Shown: positions 1 through 9,056 of the stretch, in pieces
Layout: every line of letters begins with the position of its first letter
How positions within the stretch are numbered: position 1 is the first letter of the stretch
NCBI RefSeq assembly: GCF_022048975.1
Contig: NZ_JAKMHX010000022.1
Coordinates: 83,721-147,720, forward strand
Length of the DNA: 64,000 nt
Reading direction: 5' to 3'
DNA from: Sporosarcina cyprini
GTDB taxonomy: Bacteria; Bacillota; Bacilli; Bacillales_A; Planococcaceae
The notes under the pieces: generated by a model
Told to the model about the DNA's origin: nothing
The model's input: only the letters and a program-made list of their open reading frames with translations
Databases searched by the model: none
Program-made: the position numbers and the translations under genes

Positions 1-1
1 C

Positions 2-3000
2 CTTGACGGGGCCATGGGTACGATGCTGCAAGCTGAAGACCTATCCGCGGACGACTTTGGCGGAGAAGAATACGAGGGCTGTAATGAGTACTTGAACATC
101 CTTCGACCTGATATTCTTCAAAAAATCCATCGCGCTTATTTAGAAGCAGGTGCGGATATTATCAGTACGAATACTTTCGGCGGCACTCCCCTTGTGCTGA
201 ATGAATTTGATCTTGGCCACCGTGCAGAGGAAATCAACCGGCGAGCAGTCGAAATTGCCAAGCAATGCGCTGCTGAGTTCTCAACACCTGAGTGGCCGCG
301 TTTTGTGGCCGGCGCCATTGGACCGACGACAAAAACTTTGTCTGTGACAGGCGGAATCACATTCGACGCCCTTTCAGAGGACTTCTATGTGCAAGCGAAA
401 GCATTGATTGAAGGCGGAGCCGATCTTTTATTAATGGAAACGAGCCAGGATATGCTAAACGTCAAAGCCGGAACGATCGGCATCAAACGGGCATTTGAGG
501 AAACTGGTATAGAGCTTCCTGTCATGATTTCCGGAACAATCGAGCCGATGGGCACGACACTCGCCGGCCAGAGCATCGAAGCCTTTTATATTTCCATAGA
601 GCATATCAGGCCGCTTTCCGTTGGGCTGAACTGCGCGACAGGCCCTGAATTTATGACGGATCATTTACGGTCGTTATCAGACCTTGCGACCAGCTACGTC
701 ACATGCTATCCAAACGCAGGCTTGCCTGACGAGGAAGGGCATTATCATGAATCACCGGAATCCTTGTCGTTGAAGTTGCAAGGTTTCGCGGAAAAAGGCT
801 GGCTGAACATGGTGGGCGGATGCTGCGGCACGACACCTGCTCATATTAAGGCGATCCGGGAAGCTGTTGACGGGTTGCCGCCCCGTTCAAAACCGGACTC
901 CGACCACGCGCATACCGTGTCAGGCATCGAACCGCTCGTCTATGACCCGTCCATGCGTCCTTTATTAATTGGAGAACGGACGAACGTTATCGGATCCCGG
1001 AAATTCAAGCGTCTGATCGTGGATGAGAAATTCGAAGAGGCTTCCGAGATTGCACGGGCCCAAGTGCGCGGCGGAGCGCATGTTCTTGATATTTGCCTCG
1101 CCAATCCTGATCGCGATGAACTGGAAGATATGAAGAGATTTATGGAAGAAGTCGTTAAAAAGGTTAAGGTTCCTCTCGTCATTGATTCAACAGATGAAAA
1201 AGTGATCGAGGAAGCTTTGAAATATTCCCAGGGGAAAGCCATTATCAACTCCATTAACCTGGAGGATGGCGAAGAGCGTTTCGACGCCGTTTTGCCGCTT
1301 GTAAAGAAGTTTGGAGCAGCTGTTGTTGTCGGCACAATTGACGAAATAGGAATGGCAGTGACACGCGAGCGAAAGCTGGAAATCGCGGAGCGTTCCTATG
1401 ACTTGCTTGTAAACAAATGGGGCCTGGCTCCGGAGGATATCATTTTCGACCCGCTCGTCTTCCCTGTCGGCACGGGCGATGAACAATATATTGGATCAGC
1501 CGTTGAAACAATCGAAGGTATTCGGTTAATCAAAGAAAAGATGCCTCGCACGTTGACGACGCTTGGCGTAAGTAACGTTTCCTTCGGATTGCCGCCTGTC
1601 GGACGGGAAGTGTTGAACGCGGTCTATCTCTACCACTGTACGCAAGCAGGGCTCGACTATGCGATTGTCAACACAGAAAAATTAGAGCGTTACGCATCCA
1701 TTCCGGAAAAAGAAGTGAAGCTCGCTAATGATCTGTTATTTAACACGACAGATGCAACACTGGCCGAATTCACCGATTTTTACAGAGATAAAAAGAAGGA
1801 AAAGACAGAAGACGATATACCGAAGACTGTTCCTGAGCGGCTCGCTTATTACGTCGTGGAAGGTACGAAAGAGGGACTTATACCGGATCTGGAAGCCGCA
1901 CTCGAAATGTACGACACGCCGCTCGATATAATAAATGGCCCGTTAATGGAGGGCATGGCGGAAGTCGGAAGATTATTCAATGACAACCAGCTGATTGTAG
2001 CGGAGGTGCTCCAAAGCGCAGAAGTCATGAAGGCTTCCGTTTCGTTCCTGGAAACGTTCATGGAGAAGAAAGAGGATGATTCAGGGAAAGGGAAAATCAT
2101 TCTGGCTACCGTAAAAGGAGACGTCCACGATATTGGGAAAAACCTGGTGGATATCATTTTGAGCAATAATGGCTTTAAAGTGATCGACATTGGCATTAAG
2201 GTCACCCCGGCGACGCTGATTGACGTCATCCGTAAGGAAAAGCCCGACATAATCGGCCTCTCCGGCCTGCTTGTTAAATCCGCCCAACAGATGGTGCTGA
2301 CAGCCCAAGACTTTAAAGCGGCCGGCATTGATACACCAGTCATGGTAGGTGGCGCTGCGCTGACCCGCCGGTTTACTGAAACGAAAATCGCACCGGAATA
2401 TGACGGGCCGGTTCTGTATGCAAAGGATGCCATGCAAGGCTTAGATCTCGCAAACCGGCTGCAAAGTGGAGAGAAGGAAGCCTTGTTAGTGGAACTTGCA
2501 GAGAAACAGGAAAAGCGCGCGGAGACAGAAGCCTATCGAGCAACGAGAGATACCGCGGTCGCTGTTCTGCCGCGTCCCGTCAAAACAGTGAGCGAGGATG
2601 TGCCGGTGTTCGTCCCGAAAGACTTGCGTCGTCGCGTCATGAGAGACTATTCAGTAGCCCATCTATATCCTTATGTAAATATGCGGACATTGATCGGCCA
2701 CCACCTTGGCATGCGAGGCAACGTCGATAAAATGCTTCAAAACAGAGAAGAACGCGCCGTCCAATTACATGAGCTTGTCACCGGTTTCTTGGAATCAGGC
2801 AACTTGTCCGCTTCCGGCATGTATCAGTTCTTCCCTGCCCAAGCGGACGGCGATGATGTGGTCATCTATGATCCTGAGGATGCGACAAGGGAAATCGAAC
2901 GCTTTACATTCCCTCGTCAAAGCCGTGAACCATTCCTTTGTCTCGCTGATTATTTGAAACCGGTGAGCAGCGGTATTATGGACTATGTCTGTTTTATGCA

Positions 3001-3391
3001 GGTGACTGCCGGGCATGGAGTTCGTAGCTACGCCAACGAATTGAAGGCGAAAGGAAAATTTTTAGAAAGCCACGCCTTCCAAGCAACCGCTTTGGAACTG
3101 GCAGAGGGATTTGCTGAACGTGTTCATCAGGAAATACGGGATCAATGGGGCTTCCCGGATCCGACTGACTTCACGATGCGCGAACGATTTGCAGCCAAGT
3201 ACCAAGGCCAGCGTTTCTCGTTCGGGTATCCAGCCTGTCCACGCCTGGAAGATCAAGCCAAATTGTTCGGCCTTCTCAAACCGGAGGACATTGGCGTCCA
3301 TTTAACCGAAGAGTTCATGATGGAACCTGAAGCATCCGTTTCAGCCATTGTGTTTGCTCACCCAGACGCACGATATTTCAGTATTGATTAA
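2..3391 (+). CDS. metH: Methionine synthase, cobalamin-dependent (5' end outside window)
   Basis: Transfers the methyl group of 5-methyltetrahydrofolate to homocysteine through cobalamin, the last step of methionine synthesis. The reading frame is open from base 2 (LDGAMGTMLQ), so the true start lies upstream. Domains in order: homocysteine/zinc domain (about residues 1-285, with a ligand Cys in VGLNCATG and the GGCCGTTP pair), pterin-binding domain (about 310-560), cobalamin cap and Rossmann domain (about 605-820) with DVHDIGKN, whose His is the cobalt ligand, and a C-terminal AdoMet reactivation domain (about 850-1129; TAGHGVRSYANEL). All four modules are present. It needs B12, which connects it to the riboswitch and BtuF genes near 36-38 kb. 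Confidence 0.97.
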   Translation, partial: LDGAMGTMLQAEDLSADDFGGEEYEGCNEYLNILRPDILQKIHRAYLEAGADIISTNTFGGTPLVLNEFDLGHRAEEINRRAVEIAKQCAAEFSTPEWPRFVAGAIGPTTKTLSVTGGITFDALSEDFYVQAKALIEGGADLLLMETSQDMLNVKAGTIGIKRAFEETGIELPVMISGTIEPMGTTLAGQSIEAFYISIEHIRPLSVGLNCATGPEFMTDHLRSLSDLATSYVTCYPNAGLPDEEGHYHESPESLSLKLQGFAEKGWLNMVGGCCGTTPAHIKAIREAVDGLPPRSKPDSDHAHTVSGIEPLVYDPSMRPLLIGERTNVIGSRKFKRLIVDEKFEEASEIARAQVRGGAHVLDICLANPDRDELEDMKRFMEEVVKKVKVPLVIDSTDEKVIEEALKYSQGKAIINSINLEDGEERFDAVLPLVKKFGAAVVVGTIDEIGMAVTRERKLEIAERSYDLLVNKWGLAPEDIIFDPLVFPVGTGDEQYIGSAVETIEGIRLIKEKMPRTLTTLGVSNVSFGLPPVGREVLNAVYLYHCTQAGLDYAIVNTEKLERYASIPEKEVKLANDLLFNTTDATLAEFTDFYRDKKKEKTEDDIPKTVPERLAYYVVEGTKEGLIPDLEAALEMYDTPLDIINGPLMEGMAEVGRLFNDNQLIVAEVLQSAEVMKASVSFLETFMEKKEDDSGKGKIILATVKGDVHDIGKNLVDIILSNNGFKVIDIGIKVTPATLIDVIRKEKPDIIGLSGLLVKSAQQMVLTAQDFKAAGIDTPVMVGGAALTRRFTETKIAPEYDGPVLYAKDAMQGLDLANRLQSGEKEALLVELAEKQEKRAETEAYRATRDTAVAVLPRPVKTVSEDVPVFVPKDLRRRVMRDYSVAHLYPYVNMRTLIGHHLGMRGNVDKMLQNREERAVQLHELVTGFLESGNLSASGMYQFFPAQADGDDVVIYDPEDATREIERFTFPRQSREPFLCLADYLKPVSSGIMDYVCFMQVTAGHGVRSYANELKAKGKFLESHAFQATALELAEGFAERVHQEIRDQWGFPDPTDFTMRERFAAKYQGQRFSFGYPACPRLEDQAKLFGLLKPEDIGVHLTEEFMMEPEASVSAIVFAHPDARYFSID

Positions 3392-3392
3392 C

Positions 3393-3427
3393 AAAAAAGC
3401 TGTTCCCGTTAAGGGAGCAGCTTTTTG
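3393..3427 (+). terminator. Intrinsic terminator of metH
   Basis: Perfect stem AAAAGCTGTTCCC / GGGAGCAGCTTTT (one bulge) followed by a T tract, starting two bases after the metH stop codon. Confidence 0.9.
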
Positions 3428-3439
3428 TTGTTCATCATA

Positions 3440-3721
3440 TTAAAAGAAACGTCGTCTCCGTCCAAAACCAGGTCCAGGGCCAGGGCCAAATCCAGGTCCG
3501 TATCCTCCAACCGGAAAAGCAGTTGTCGGCGCTCCCATTACCGTCTCATTCGTTACTGCCACGTAGTGACGAGGTATTTCTACCATGTGTTGACGATTGA
3601 CGTTAACAATCGGGTGAATGTAAGGCACTTCTTGTGGAATGAACGTATCGTGATAACGGTATTGTGTTGGGCAAACGACTGGCTGGACTTGGGAATTCGG
3701 GCAACATCCATGTTGCATCAT
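3440..3721 (-). CDS. cotD: Spore coat protein, CotD family
   Basis: A 93-residue protein resembling the inner spore coat protein CotD: an N-terminal Cys/His-rich stretch (MMQHGCCPN), the conserved HPIVNVNRQHMVEIPRHY segment, and a Gly/Pro-rich tail ending in an Arg/Phe cluster. CotD proteins are made in the mother cell late in sporulation and deposited on the coat. The ATG at 3721 is chosen because AGGAGGTGA sits at the right distance before it; the GTG at 3730 would overlap that site. The gene lies convergent to metH and is monocistronic. It is good evidence that the organism forms endospores. Confidence 0.85.
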   Translation of the reverse strand: MMQHGCCPNSQVQPVVCPTQYRYHDTFIPQEVPYIHPIVNVNRQHMVEIPRHYVAVTNETVMGAPTTAFPVGGYGPGFGPGPGPGFGRRRRFF

Positions 3722-3818
3722 GCTTCTCACCTCCTCCCTCTATTACATGCCACAATGGAGGAGAGAAACGGGCGAGCGACTATGGGTTCCATGATTAAAA
3801 GTTCTACTCCCTGATCGA

Positions 3819-5261
3819 TTACCCTTGTTTTCGCAATTCATTATACGCTTGCAAAGCACGCTTTCTCGCCAATGAATGGTCGACAATAGGTCTCGGATAC
3901 GTCAAATCGAGCTGAACATTCGCTTCTCTCAGGAGAGCCGGAGGGGCATCCCATGGTTTATGGATATGCGGCGCCGGCAAATCGGCCAATTCAGGAACCC
4001 ACTTGCGGATATAGTCACCATTCGCATCGAATTTTTCACTTTGGGCAACCGGATTAAAAATCCTAAAATACGGAGCCGCATCGATTCCCGTCCCCGCTAC
4101 CCATTGCCAGCCCATCGCATTGTTCGCCACATCATAATCAACCAACGATTTCCGGAACCAGTCAGCCCCTTCTGTCCACGGGATAAGCAAGTGTTTTACT
4201 AGAAACGACGCAGCTACCATGCGAACCCGATTATGAATGACACCCGTTTTCTGTAATTCACGCATGCCCGCATCAACGAGAGGATATCCTGTTTGCCCCT
4301 GCTTCCACTGATCCAGCTGCTCCTTTGTACCGCTCCAAGGGAATTGCGAGAAATAAGCAATTAGCGGCTCATTCACCATTTGCGGAAACCAGATGAGCTG
4401 ATAATAGGCAAAATCTCTCCAAGCCAACTGGCGCAGAAACGACATGACCGATTGATGGACAGCCGGCAGCACCGAGGCGTCGCTAATTCGTTTGGCTGAA
4501 TGCCAGATGGACCTTACACTGATATCCCCTGCGGCTATAGCGGGAGAAAGCATGGAGACAGCAGCTATTTCCCCGGCAAATAAATCACGTTCCGTTCCGT
4601 AATAAAGCAAAGGCTCATCCATAAATTCTTCCCATTTTTCAATTGCACCTTGTTCACCAGGCTCCCACATACTTTCAAAGCATTCAGCCCAATCTCGATG
4701 AACCAGGAAGCCTAACTCTTCGATCGTCAAGGAGGGCCATTTCTCCTCCATCCTTTGTAAAACCGGAACTTGTAAAGGCCGCGGAACGAGTTCCTCTAAA
4801 TTTTTCTTCCAAAATGCTGTGAAAACCTTAAAAGGCTCTCCCTTTGAATTTTTAATCGCATACGGATCAAATAACAGATTTCCTCTGAATATCTGCACGT
4901 CGAGATCGAGCAGACGAAGCAGGTCCACAGCCTCTTCGTCTTTTGCCCGGTGCGCCGGTTCAAATCGTTCATTGAAAAAGATGCCGTCCGCGTGCGTTTC
5001 TTTTGCCAATTCGGCTAAAACGTTTGCGCTTTCTCCCTTACGGATTACTAATTGAACCCCTAAACCGTTCAATCGATTTTCAAATGCCTGCAATGAACGA
5101 TGCAGCCACCATAACGACGGGCCGCTTTCGCTAAATGCCTTTTCATCTTCAGGTGTCCAAATAAAGACAGGAATCACCTTTCCGAGGGATGCCGCTTCAA
5201 ACAAAGCTGGGTGATCATGCAGCCTCAGATCTTTGCGGAACCATACAATTGTTGTTTTCAT
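3819..5261 (-). CDS. phrB: Deoxyribodipyrimidine photolyase
   Basis: Repairs cyclobutane pyrimidine dimers using blue light and FAD. The 480-residue protein is full length for a class I photolyase: N-terminal antenna domain beginning TTIVWFRKDLRLHDHPAL, and a C-terminal FAD domain with GYPLVDAGMRELQKTG, HNRVRMVAASFLVKHLL and NNAMGWQWVAGTGIDAAPYF. The tryptophan-rich flavin pocket is intact. The start at 5261 has AAGAGG nine bases upstream; the ATG at 5270 directly abuts that site. Photolyases are common members of LitR/CarH light regulons, and a LitR-type gene lies about 4 kb away, but no GTAC-type operator was seen just upstream of this gene. Confidence 0.95.
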   Translation of the reverse strand: MKTTIVWFRKDLRLHDHPALFEAASLGKVIPVFIWTPEDEKAFSESGPSLWWLHRSLQAFENRLNGLGVQLVIRKGESANVLAELAKETHADGIFFNERFEPAHRAKDEEAVDLLRLLDLDVQIFRGNLLFDPYAIKNSKGEPFKVFTAFWKKNLEELVPRPLQVPVLQRMEEKWPSLTIEELGFLVHRDWAECFESMWEPGEQGAIEKWEEFMDEPLLYYGTERDLFAGEIAAVSMLSPAIAAGDISVRSIWHSAKRISDASVLPAVHQSVMSFLRQLAWRDFAYYQLIWFPQMVNEPLIAYFSQFPWSGTKEQLDQWKQGQTGYPLVDAGMRELQKTGVIHNRVRMVAASFLVKHLLIPWTEGADWFRKSLVDYDVANNAMGWQWVAGTGIDAAPYFRIFNPVAQSEKFDANGDYIRKWVPELADLPAPHIHKPWDAPPALLREANVQLDLTYPRPIVDHSLARKRALQAYNELRKQG

Positions 5262-5312
5262 CTCGTTCATCCTCTTAGTATGAATTTCCCCGCAGCAACG
5301 GGCTTTTTTACA

Positions 5313-5999
5313 CTATCGCTTTCCGTTTTCCTCCAATGTCAATACACCATCCGTCATCTTATAGACTTTGTCGCAGTACTCGGTTAATCGAATATCATGT
5401 GTCACGACAATGGTCGTCGTTCCTTTGCTTTTCGTTTCATGTTTTAGCAGCTCCATGACCTCGTACGCTCTGTCAGAATCCAGGGATGCAGTCGGTTCAT
5501 CTGCCAATATAATGGATGGATTCGTGTATAACGCTTTGGCAATGGCAACCCGCTGGCGTTCCCCGCCGGACAAATCGGCAGGATACTTTTTCCGAAGCTC
5601 CCCAATTCCTAAATCCTCATATAGCTGCTCCAGCTCTGCTTTATCCATATTTCCTTTTTTTACCTGATCGAGCAGTTTCATCTGCTTATCCACTGTCAGG
5701 AAGGGAACGAGGTTGGAAGCCTGCAAGACAAATCCAATTTCTTTTAAGCGGATTTGGGAACGCTCTCGTTCATTCACATTGGAAATCGGCTGCCCATTTA
5801 AGATGACCTCTCCGGACGAGGGTGACAATAACCCGCCGACAATTGTTAAAAACGTACTTTTCCCAGAACCAGAAGGACCAATAATGGCAATCAATTCTTT
5901 TTCATTCGCCTGAAAATCAGTCTCCTTCAAAGCATCTACTTGCGTCCTTCCGCTTCCGAACGTCTTCTTCACTCGCTGTAATTCAAGAACTGTCATCAT
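5313..5999 (-). CDS. hrtA: ABC transporter ATP-binding protein, HrtA-like
   Basis: ATPase of an efflux-type ABC transporter of the MacB/LolD class. Visible motifs: Walker A GPSGSGKST, Q-loop VLQASNL, signature LSGGERQRVAIAKAL, Walker B IILADEPTASLD and the H-loop VVTHD. It begins two bases after the stop of the HrtB-like permease, with GGAGGG as ribosome binding site, so the two are translationally linked. Third gene of a hemAT-hrtB-hrtA operon. HrtA powers heme export in Staphylococcus; the substrate here is inferred from the partner permease and the heme-binding first gene. Confidence 0.85.
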   Translation of the reverse strand: MMTVLELQRVKKTFGSGRTQVDALKETDFQANEKELIAIIGPSGSGKSTFLTIVGGLLSPSSGEVILNGQPISNVNERERSQIRLKEIGFVLQASNLVPFLTVDKQMKLLDQVKKGNMDKAELEQLYEDLGIGELRKKYPADLSGGERQRVAIAKALYTNPSIILADEPTASLDSDRAYEVMELLKHETKSKGTTTIVVTHDIRLTEYCDKVYKMTDGVLTLEENGKR

Positions 6000-6001
6000 C
6001 C

Positions 6002-7063
6002 TCACCCTCCTATCGCTTTCAATGGATCAATCCGTACAATCGTCATCACAGAGAACACCGCTCCCGCAATCGCAACGACTACTAATACAGCGCCGTACAC
6101 GAGCATTGTAGGGATATCAAAAGAAACTGGCACGGCAGCCGGCAAAAAGGCTCCGGTTACCAAAGTGAGCACCAAGCCGATGGCAACCCCAACAAACGCG
6201 AGTAAAAATGTTTGGGCGATGACCGATCTAGATAGATAAAAGCTGGAAATCCCTTGCGCTTTCATGACACCAAACATGCTAATTTTCTGCACCGTCAAGA
6301 CGTATAAGAAGATGGCAACGATCACAGAAGAGATGATAAATAGAAAGTAGATCATAAAAGTCAGTGTCAAATTCTGCTCGGTATAGCCAGGCAGATTTTT
6401 AATAAACGTTTCGGTTTCAATCACTTCGAGAGAATCGTCTGCAATCTCCTGCATTTCACCTCGGATTACGACCGCATTAATCCGATCCTTGTTCGCTTCC
6501 ACCGCTTCTCCATACTTCACACGATTCAATGTGTCCAAGTCCATGTAAAGCACAGGGGAGGCATTGAACCGGGATGCTTCCATAAATCCAGTTATTTTAA
6601 GCTTAATATCTGTCGATGAGATGCTTAATTCATCTCCTACTGTAAAACCCTCTTCTTTCAAGGAGGCATCTGCAACGACTTCATTTTCCGCACTGAAAGG
6701 ATTTCCTTCTGAGATAGCCGGCATTAAAAACTCCTCCGGCCGAATGCCGAACAATGAGACATTCGTCTTCTTTTTCCCATTGTTCGCAATGGCACTCATT
6801 TGACCAAGGACAGCCGTTTCATTCGCTTTGACATCCTTGGCCTGATCGAGCGTCAAAGAAGACTGATACAGGCTCTTGTCTGATTCATCCGTCAATACGA
6901 CCGCATCGGCTTTCCAATTATCGACCGCTTCCCGGTTTAAATTCTTCAACCCAGTCGCCAATCCAGATAAAAAGAAAACCAAGTAGGCAACAAGCAGCAA
7001 TACGCTGGTAATGAGCGTAAACCTCAGTTTATTCTTGACGATTTCATTCCACGCTAAAAACAT
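6002..7063 (-). CDS. hrtB: ABC transporter permease, HrtB-like (FtsX/MacB type)
   Basis: Permease of about 353 residues with one N-terminal membrane helix, a large extracytoplasmic domain (about residues 45-240) and three C-terminal helices, the FtsX-type plan. The segment FLYVLTVQKISMFGVMKAQGI matches the HrtB family of heme-efflux permeases, and the end RIDPLKAIGG is typical. The start at 7063 (MFLAWNEIV) has AAGGAG eight bases upstream, overlapping the stop codon of hemAT, so the genes are translationally coupled. Function as a heme or cell-envelope exporter is inferred from family and context. Confidence 0.82.
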   Translation of the reverse strand: MFLAWNEIVKNKLRFTLITSVLLLVAYLVFFLSGLATGLKNLNREAVDNWKADAVVLTDESDKSLYQSSLTLDQAKDVKANETAVLGQMSAIANNGKKKTNVSLFGIRPEEFLMPAISEGNPFSAENEVVADASLKEEGFTVGDELSISSTDIKLKITGFMEASRFNASPVLYMDLDTLNRVKYGEAVEANKDRINAVVIRGEMQEIADDSLEVIETETFIKNLPGYTEQNLTLTFMIYFLFIISSVIVAIFLYVLTVQKISMFGVMKAQGISSFYLSRSVIAQTFLLAFVGVAIGLVLTLVTGAFLPAAVPVSFDIPTMLVYGAVLVVVAIAGAVFSVMTIVRIDPLKAIGG

Positions 7064-7076
7064 TCTTTTCACTCCT

Positions 7077-8387
7077 TTATATGTGAATTGCCGTCTGATG
7101 AAGGCTGTCCGCAGTGGCGGACACTTTCTTCGTCTCTTTCCCGATCTCATGGAACACTTCTAATAGAGCGGCAATATCCGATTCCATTTGGTGAATGTCC
7201 TGCGCGTTGGAAACGATAGCATTGTGGATCTTTTCAAATTTCAATCTGGATTCACCCGATTTTTCCAGTCCAGCGTGAACTCCCTGCCGTACCGTTCCAA
7301 TTACTTCAACTGTTTGTCTCGTCAGCTCGGTCGATTGTCGAATATGTTCTGTAATCTGCTCCACCGAGTGCTTGGACTGCTCTGCAAGCGCGCGCACTTC
7401 TTTCGCCACAACCGCAAAGCCCCTTCCCGCTTCGCCAGCCCTTGCGGCTTCAATGGAAGCATTCAGCGACAGCAAATTCGTCTGTTCAGCTATCCCTTTT
7501 ACGAGACCTGCGATAGAAATGATTTCTTTGGAAGAGCGTGTCAGCTCACCAACAAGTTCCCCCATATGTTCCGTCTCTTCCATCACGGCTGTCATATGTA
7601 CATCCAATTCCCTAATCTTTTCGTGACCTTTCTCCGCGTAGGTTCGAATGGCTCCGACATCCTCCACTCTTTTATGAATAAGCGCCCTCATCCCCGACAC
7701 ATTTCGATTTGCCTCTTCCACTGAAGCATGCGTTTCATCTGTCAAACCTGCCAAATCTTCACTGATCGAAGATATTTTCCCTTTTAACTCATTCTTCACA
7801 CGTTCATTTTGCTCTTTTCTTATCATTTCATTATTTCTTTCGTATGCTTCAAGGACAATCTGCATTTCCAGATTCAAAAGCTTCCCAACAGTTTTGATTG
7901 CCCGCTCCTTTTCAGCACTTGATTCCATCGGCTCTGTAATTAACCGTACCAGCACTTGCTCAATCTGATAAAACATCCCGACATACCATTTCGGCTCTAC
8001 TCCCATACGGAAATGGATAGCCGCCAATTTTTCTTTCCTCCGGATCGAATCATCATCAAAGATGCCGTCAAACATGCTCGTAATGTAATCAGCCAGCACT
8101 TTTTTCAAATGGTCCATATTCGAACGTTCCTCAATTAATTCACGTAGCGTCGGCACCTCTAACACTTTTTCATAGAAGATAGAAACGATTTCGCCGGCAC
8201 CTTTTCGGACAAACGGTTCATAACTTTGGAGAAGGGCTAGATCATCCAGTGTAAAATGAATCAGTTCCATCTGTTTCTGCAATGTGGGGTAAGTGTTGAG
8301 CTGGATAACAGGTTTCGGAACTTCTCTCTCATGCGGTTGGTGAACAACCACAGGACGGTTGCTTCTTGTAAAGAATTTGATGACCAT
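7077..8387 (-). CDS. hemAT: Heme-based aerotaxis transducer HemAT (globin-coupled chemoreceptor)
   Basis: Soluble 436-residue receptor. The N-terminal half is a sensor globin: His125 in [16 protein letters not shown] occupies the place of the proximal heme ligand and a Tyr near residue 72 could be the distal one. The C-terminal half is a methyl-accepting signalling domain with the hairpin tip [28 protein letters not shown]. HemAT binds oxygen and signals to CheA. Unlike the usual stand-alone gene, it is the first gene of an operon with hrtB and hrtA: the gap is 13 bp and the hrtB ribosome binding site overlaps its stop. A sigma-A promoter with a LitR-like motif lies upstream. Confidence 0.93.
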   Translation of the reverse strand: MVIKFFTRSNRPVVVHQPHEREVPKPVIQLNTYPTLQKQMELIHFTLDDLALLQSYEPFVRKGAGEIVSIFYEKVLEVPTLRELIEERSNMDHLKKVLADYITSMFDGIFDDDSIRRKEKLAAIHFRMGVEPKWYVGMFYQIEQVLVRLITEPMESSAEKERAIKTVGKLLNLEMQIVLEAYERNNEMIRKEQNERVKNELKGKISSISEDLAGLTDETHASVEEANRNVSGMRALIHKRVEDVGAIRTYAEKGHEKIRELDVHMTAVMEETEHMGELVGELTRSSKEIISIAGLVKGIAEQTNLLSLNASIEAARAGEAGRGFAVVAKEVRALAEQSKHSVEQITEHIRQSTELTRQTVEVIGTVRQGVHAGLEKSGESRLKFEKIHNAIVSNAQDIHQMESDIAALLEVFHEIGKETKKVSATADSLHQTAIHI

Positions 8388-8420
8388 TTGTAACTTCCCC
8401 TTCCACTAGCTGATTCCTAT

Positions 8421-8463
8421 ATTATGAATGCTAGTTCCTCACTATGTCAAACGTTTGTACATA
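8421..8463 (-). promoter_or_regulatory. hemAT-hrtBA promoter with candidate LitR-type operator
   Basis: Minus-strand -35 TTGACA (8450-8445) and -10 CATAAT (8426-8421) with an 18-bp spacer. The -35 overlaps the palindrome CAAACGTTTG (8448-8457), flanked by GTAC. The block TCAAACGTTTGTAC recurs, minus one base, at 8986-8998 in the litR promoter, which suggests a shared regulator. Confidence 0.6.
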
Positions 8464-8478
8464 GTTTGCTAACATCTC

Positions 8479-8934
8479 TTACACTTCTCTCTGTACAGCC
8501 GTCTTCCTCCACCGGGTACGGGTAAGGAGAATCCCTAGAACCAATCCGTATACAATATGCCCAATCAGCCAATAAACGATAGCAGCCACACTATCAATAG
8601 GTGGTGTACGCATCGATAGACCCGTTGTCGGATAAATAAGAGCCCCGATTAAAAAATTGACTAATGTACAGAAGCCAATGATCTGTTTGATGTTTCTCTT
8701 TTCTATTACGAATTGGAGGACAAATACGAGAACAATGGAGACAATTAGATGAAACAACACTTCTACAGGTTCGGAATACGTATAATTACGGAAAACGGGT
8801 ATATAATCCACATTCAATAACAAGGTATAGACCTTATGGCCAGTTGCCTGTTCAATCCATTTAAAAAATAGGGACAGCACTAAGCCCGCAACAATGCCGA
8901 TACCAAGCAGTTGATACGCCTTCTTCATATCCAT
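8479..8934 (-). CDS. Small integral membrane protein
   Basis: A 151-residue hydrophobic protein with about four membrane helices (starting near residues 8, 60, 85 and 118), a short outer loop rich in aromatic residues after helix 1, and a basic C-terminus (RTRWRKTAVQREV). I cannot name a function. It is transcribed divergently from the CarH/LitR-type regulator, and the shared 120-bp region carries the GTAC repeats, so it is a likely target of that regulator. The start at 8934 has AAAGGG upstream. Confidence 0.75.
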   Translation of the reverse strand: MDMKKAYQLLGIGIVAGLVLSLFFKWIEQATGHKVYTLLLNVDYIPVFRNYTYSEPVEVLFHLIVSIVLVFVLQFVIEKRNIKQIIGFCTLVNFLIGALIYPTTGLSMRTPPIDSVAAIVYWLIGHIVYGLVLGILLTRTRWRKTAVQREV

Positions 8935-8968
8935 TCACGCCCTTTTCATTTCAATTCATAATAAACCC

Positions 8969-9021
8969 TGTACAATCATTGTACATCAAACGTTGTACGA
9001 GTGTAAAAAATCAGATATACT
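8969..9021 (+). promoter_or_regulatory. litR promoter with tandem TGTAC operator sites
   Basis: A perfect 8-1-8 palindrome TGTACAAT-C-ATTGTACA occupies 8969-8985 and a third TTGTAC begins at 8993. TGTAC starts at 8969, 8980 and 8994; the first two are 11 bp apart, the spacing described for CarH/LitR direct-repeat operators. The third overlaps a sigma-A -35 (TTGTAC 8993-8998) with -10 TATACT (9016-9021) after 17 bp, fitting autorepression. Confidence 0.7.
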
Positions 9022-9056
9022 AATTACAGCGTCTTGTGAAGGAAGTGAGCACTCGA

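Noticed and set aside
3425..3814. 129-codon frame opposite the CotD-like gene
   Set aside because: Antisense shadow of a recognised coat protein.
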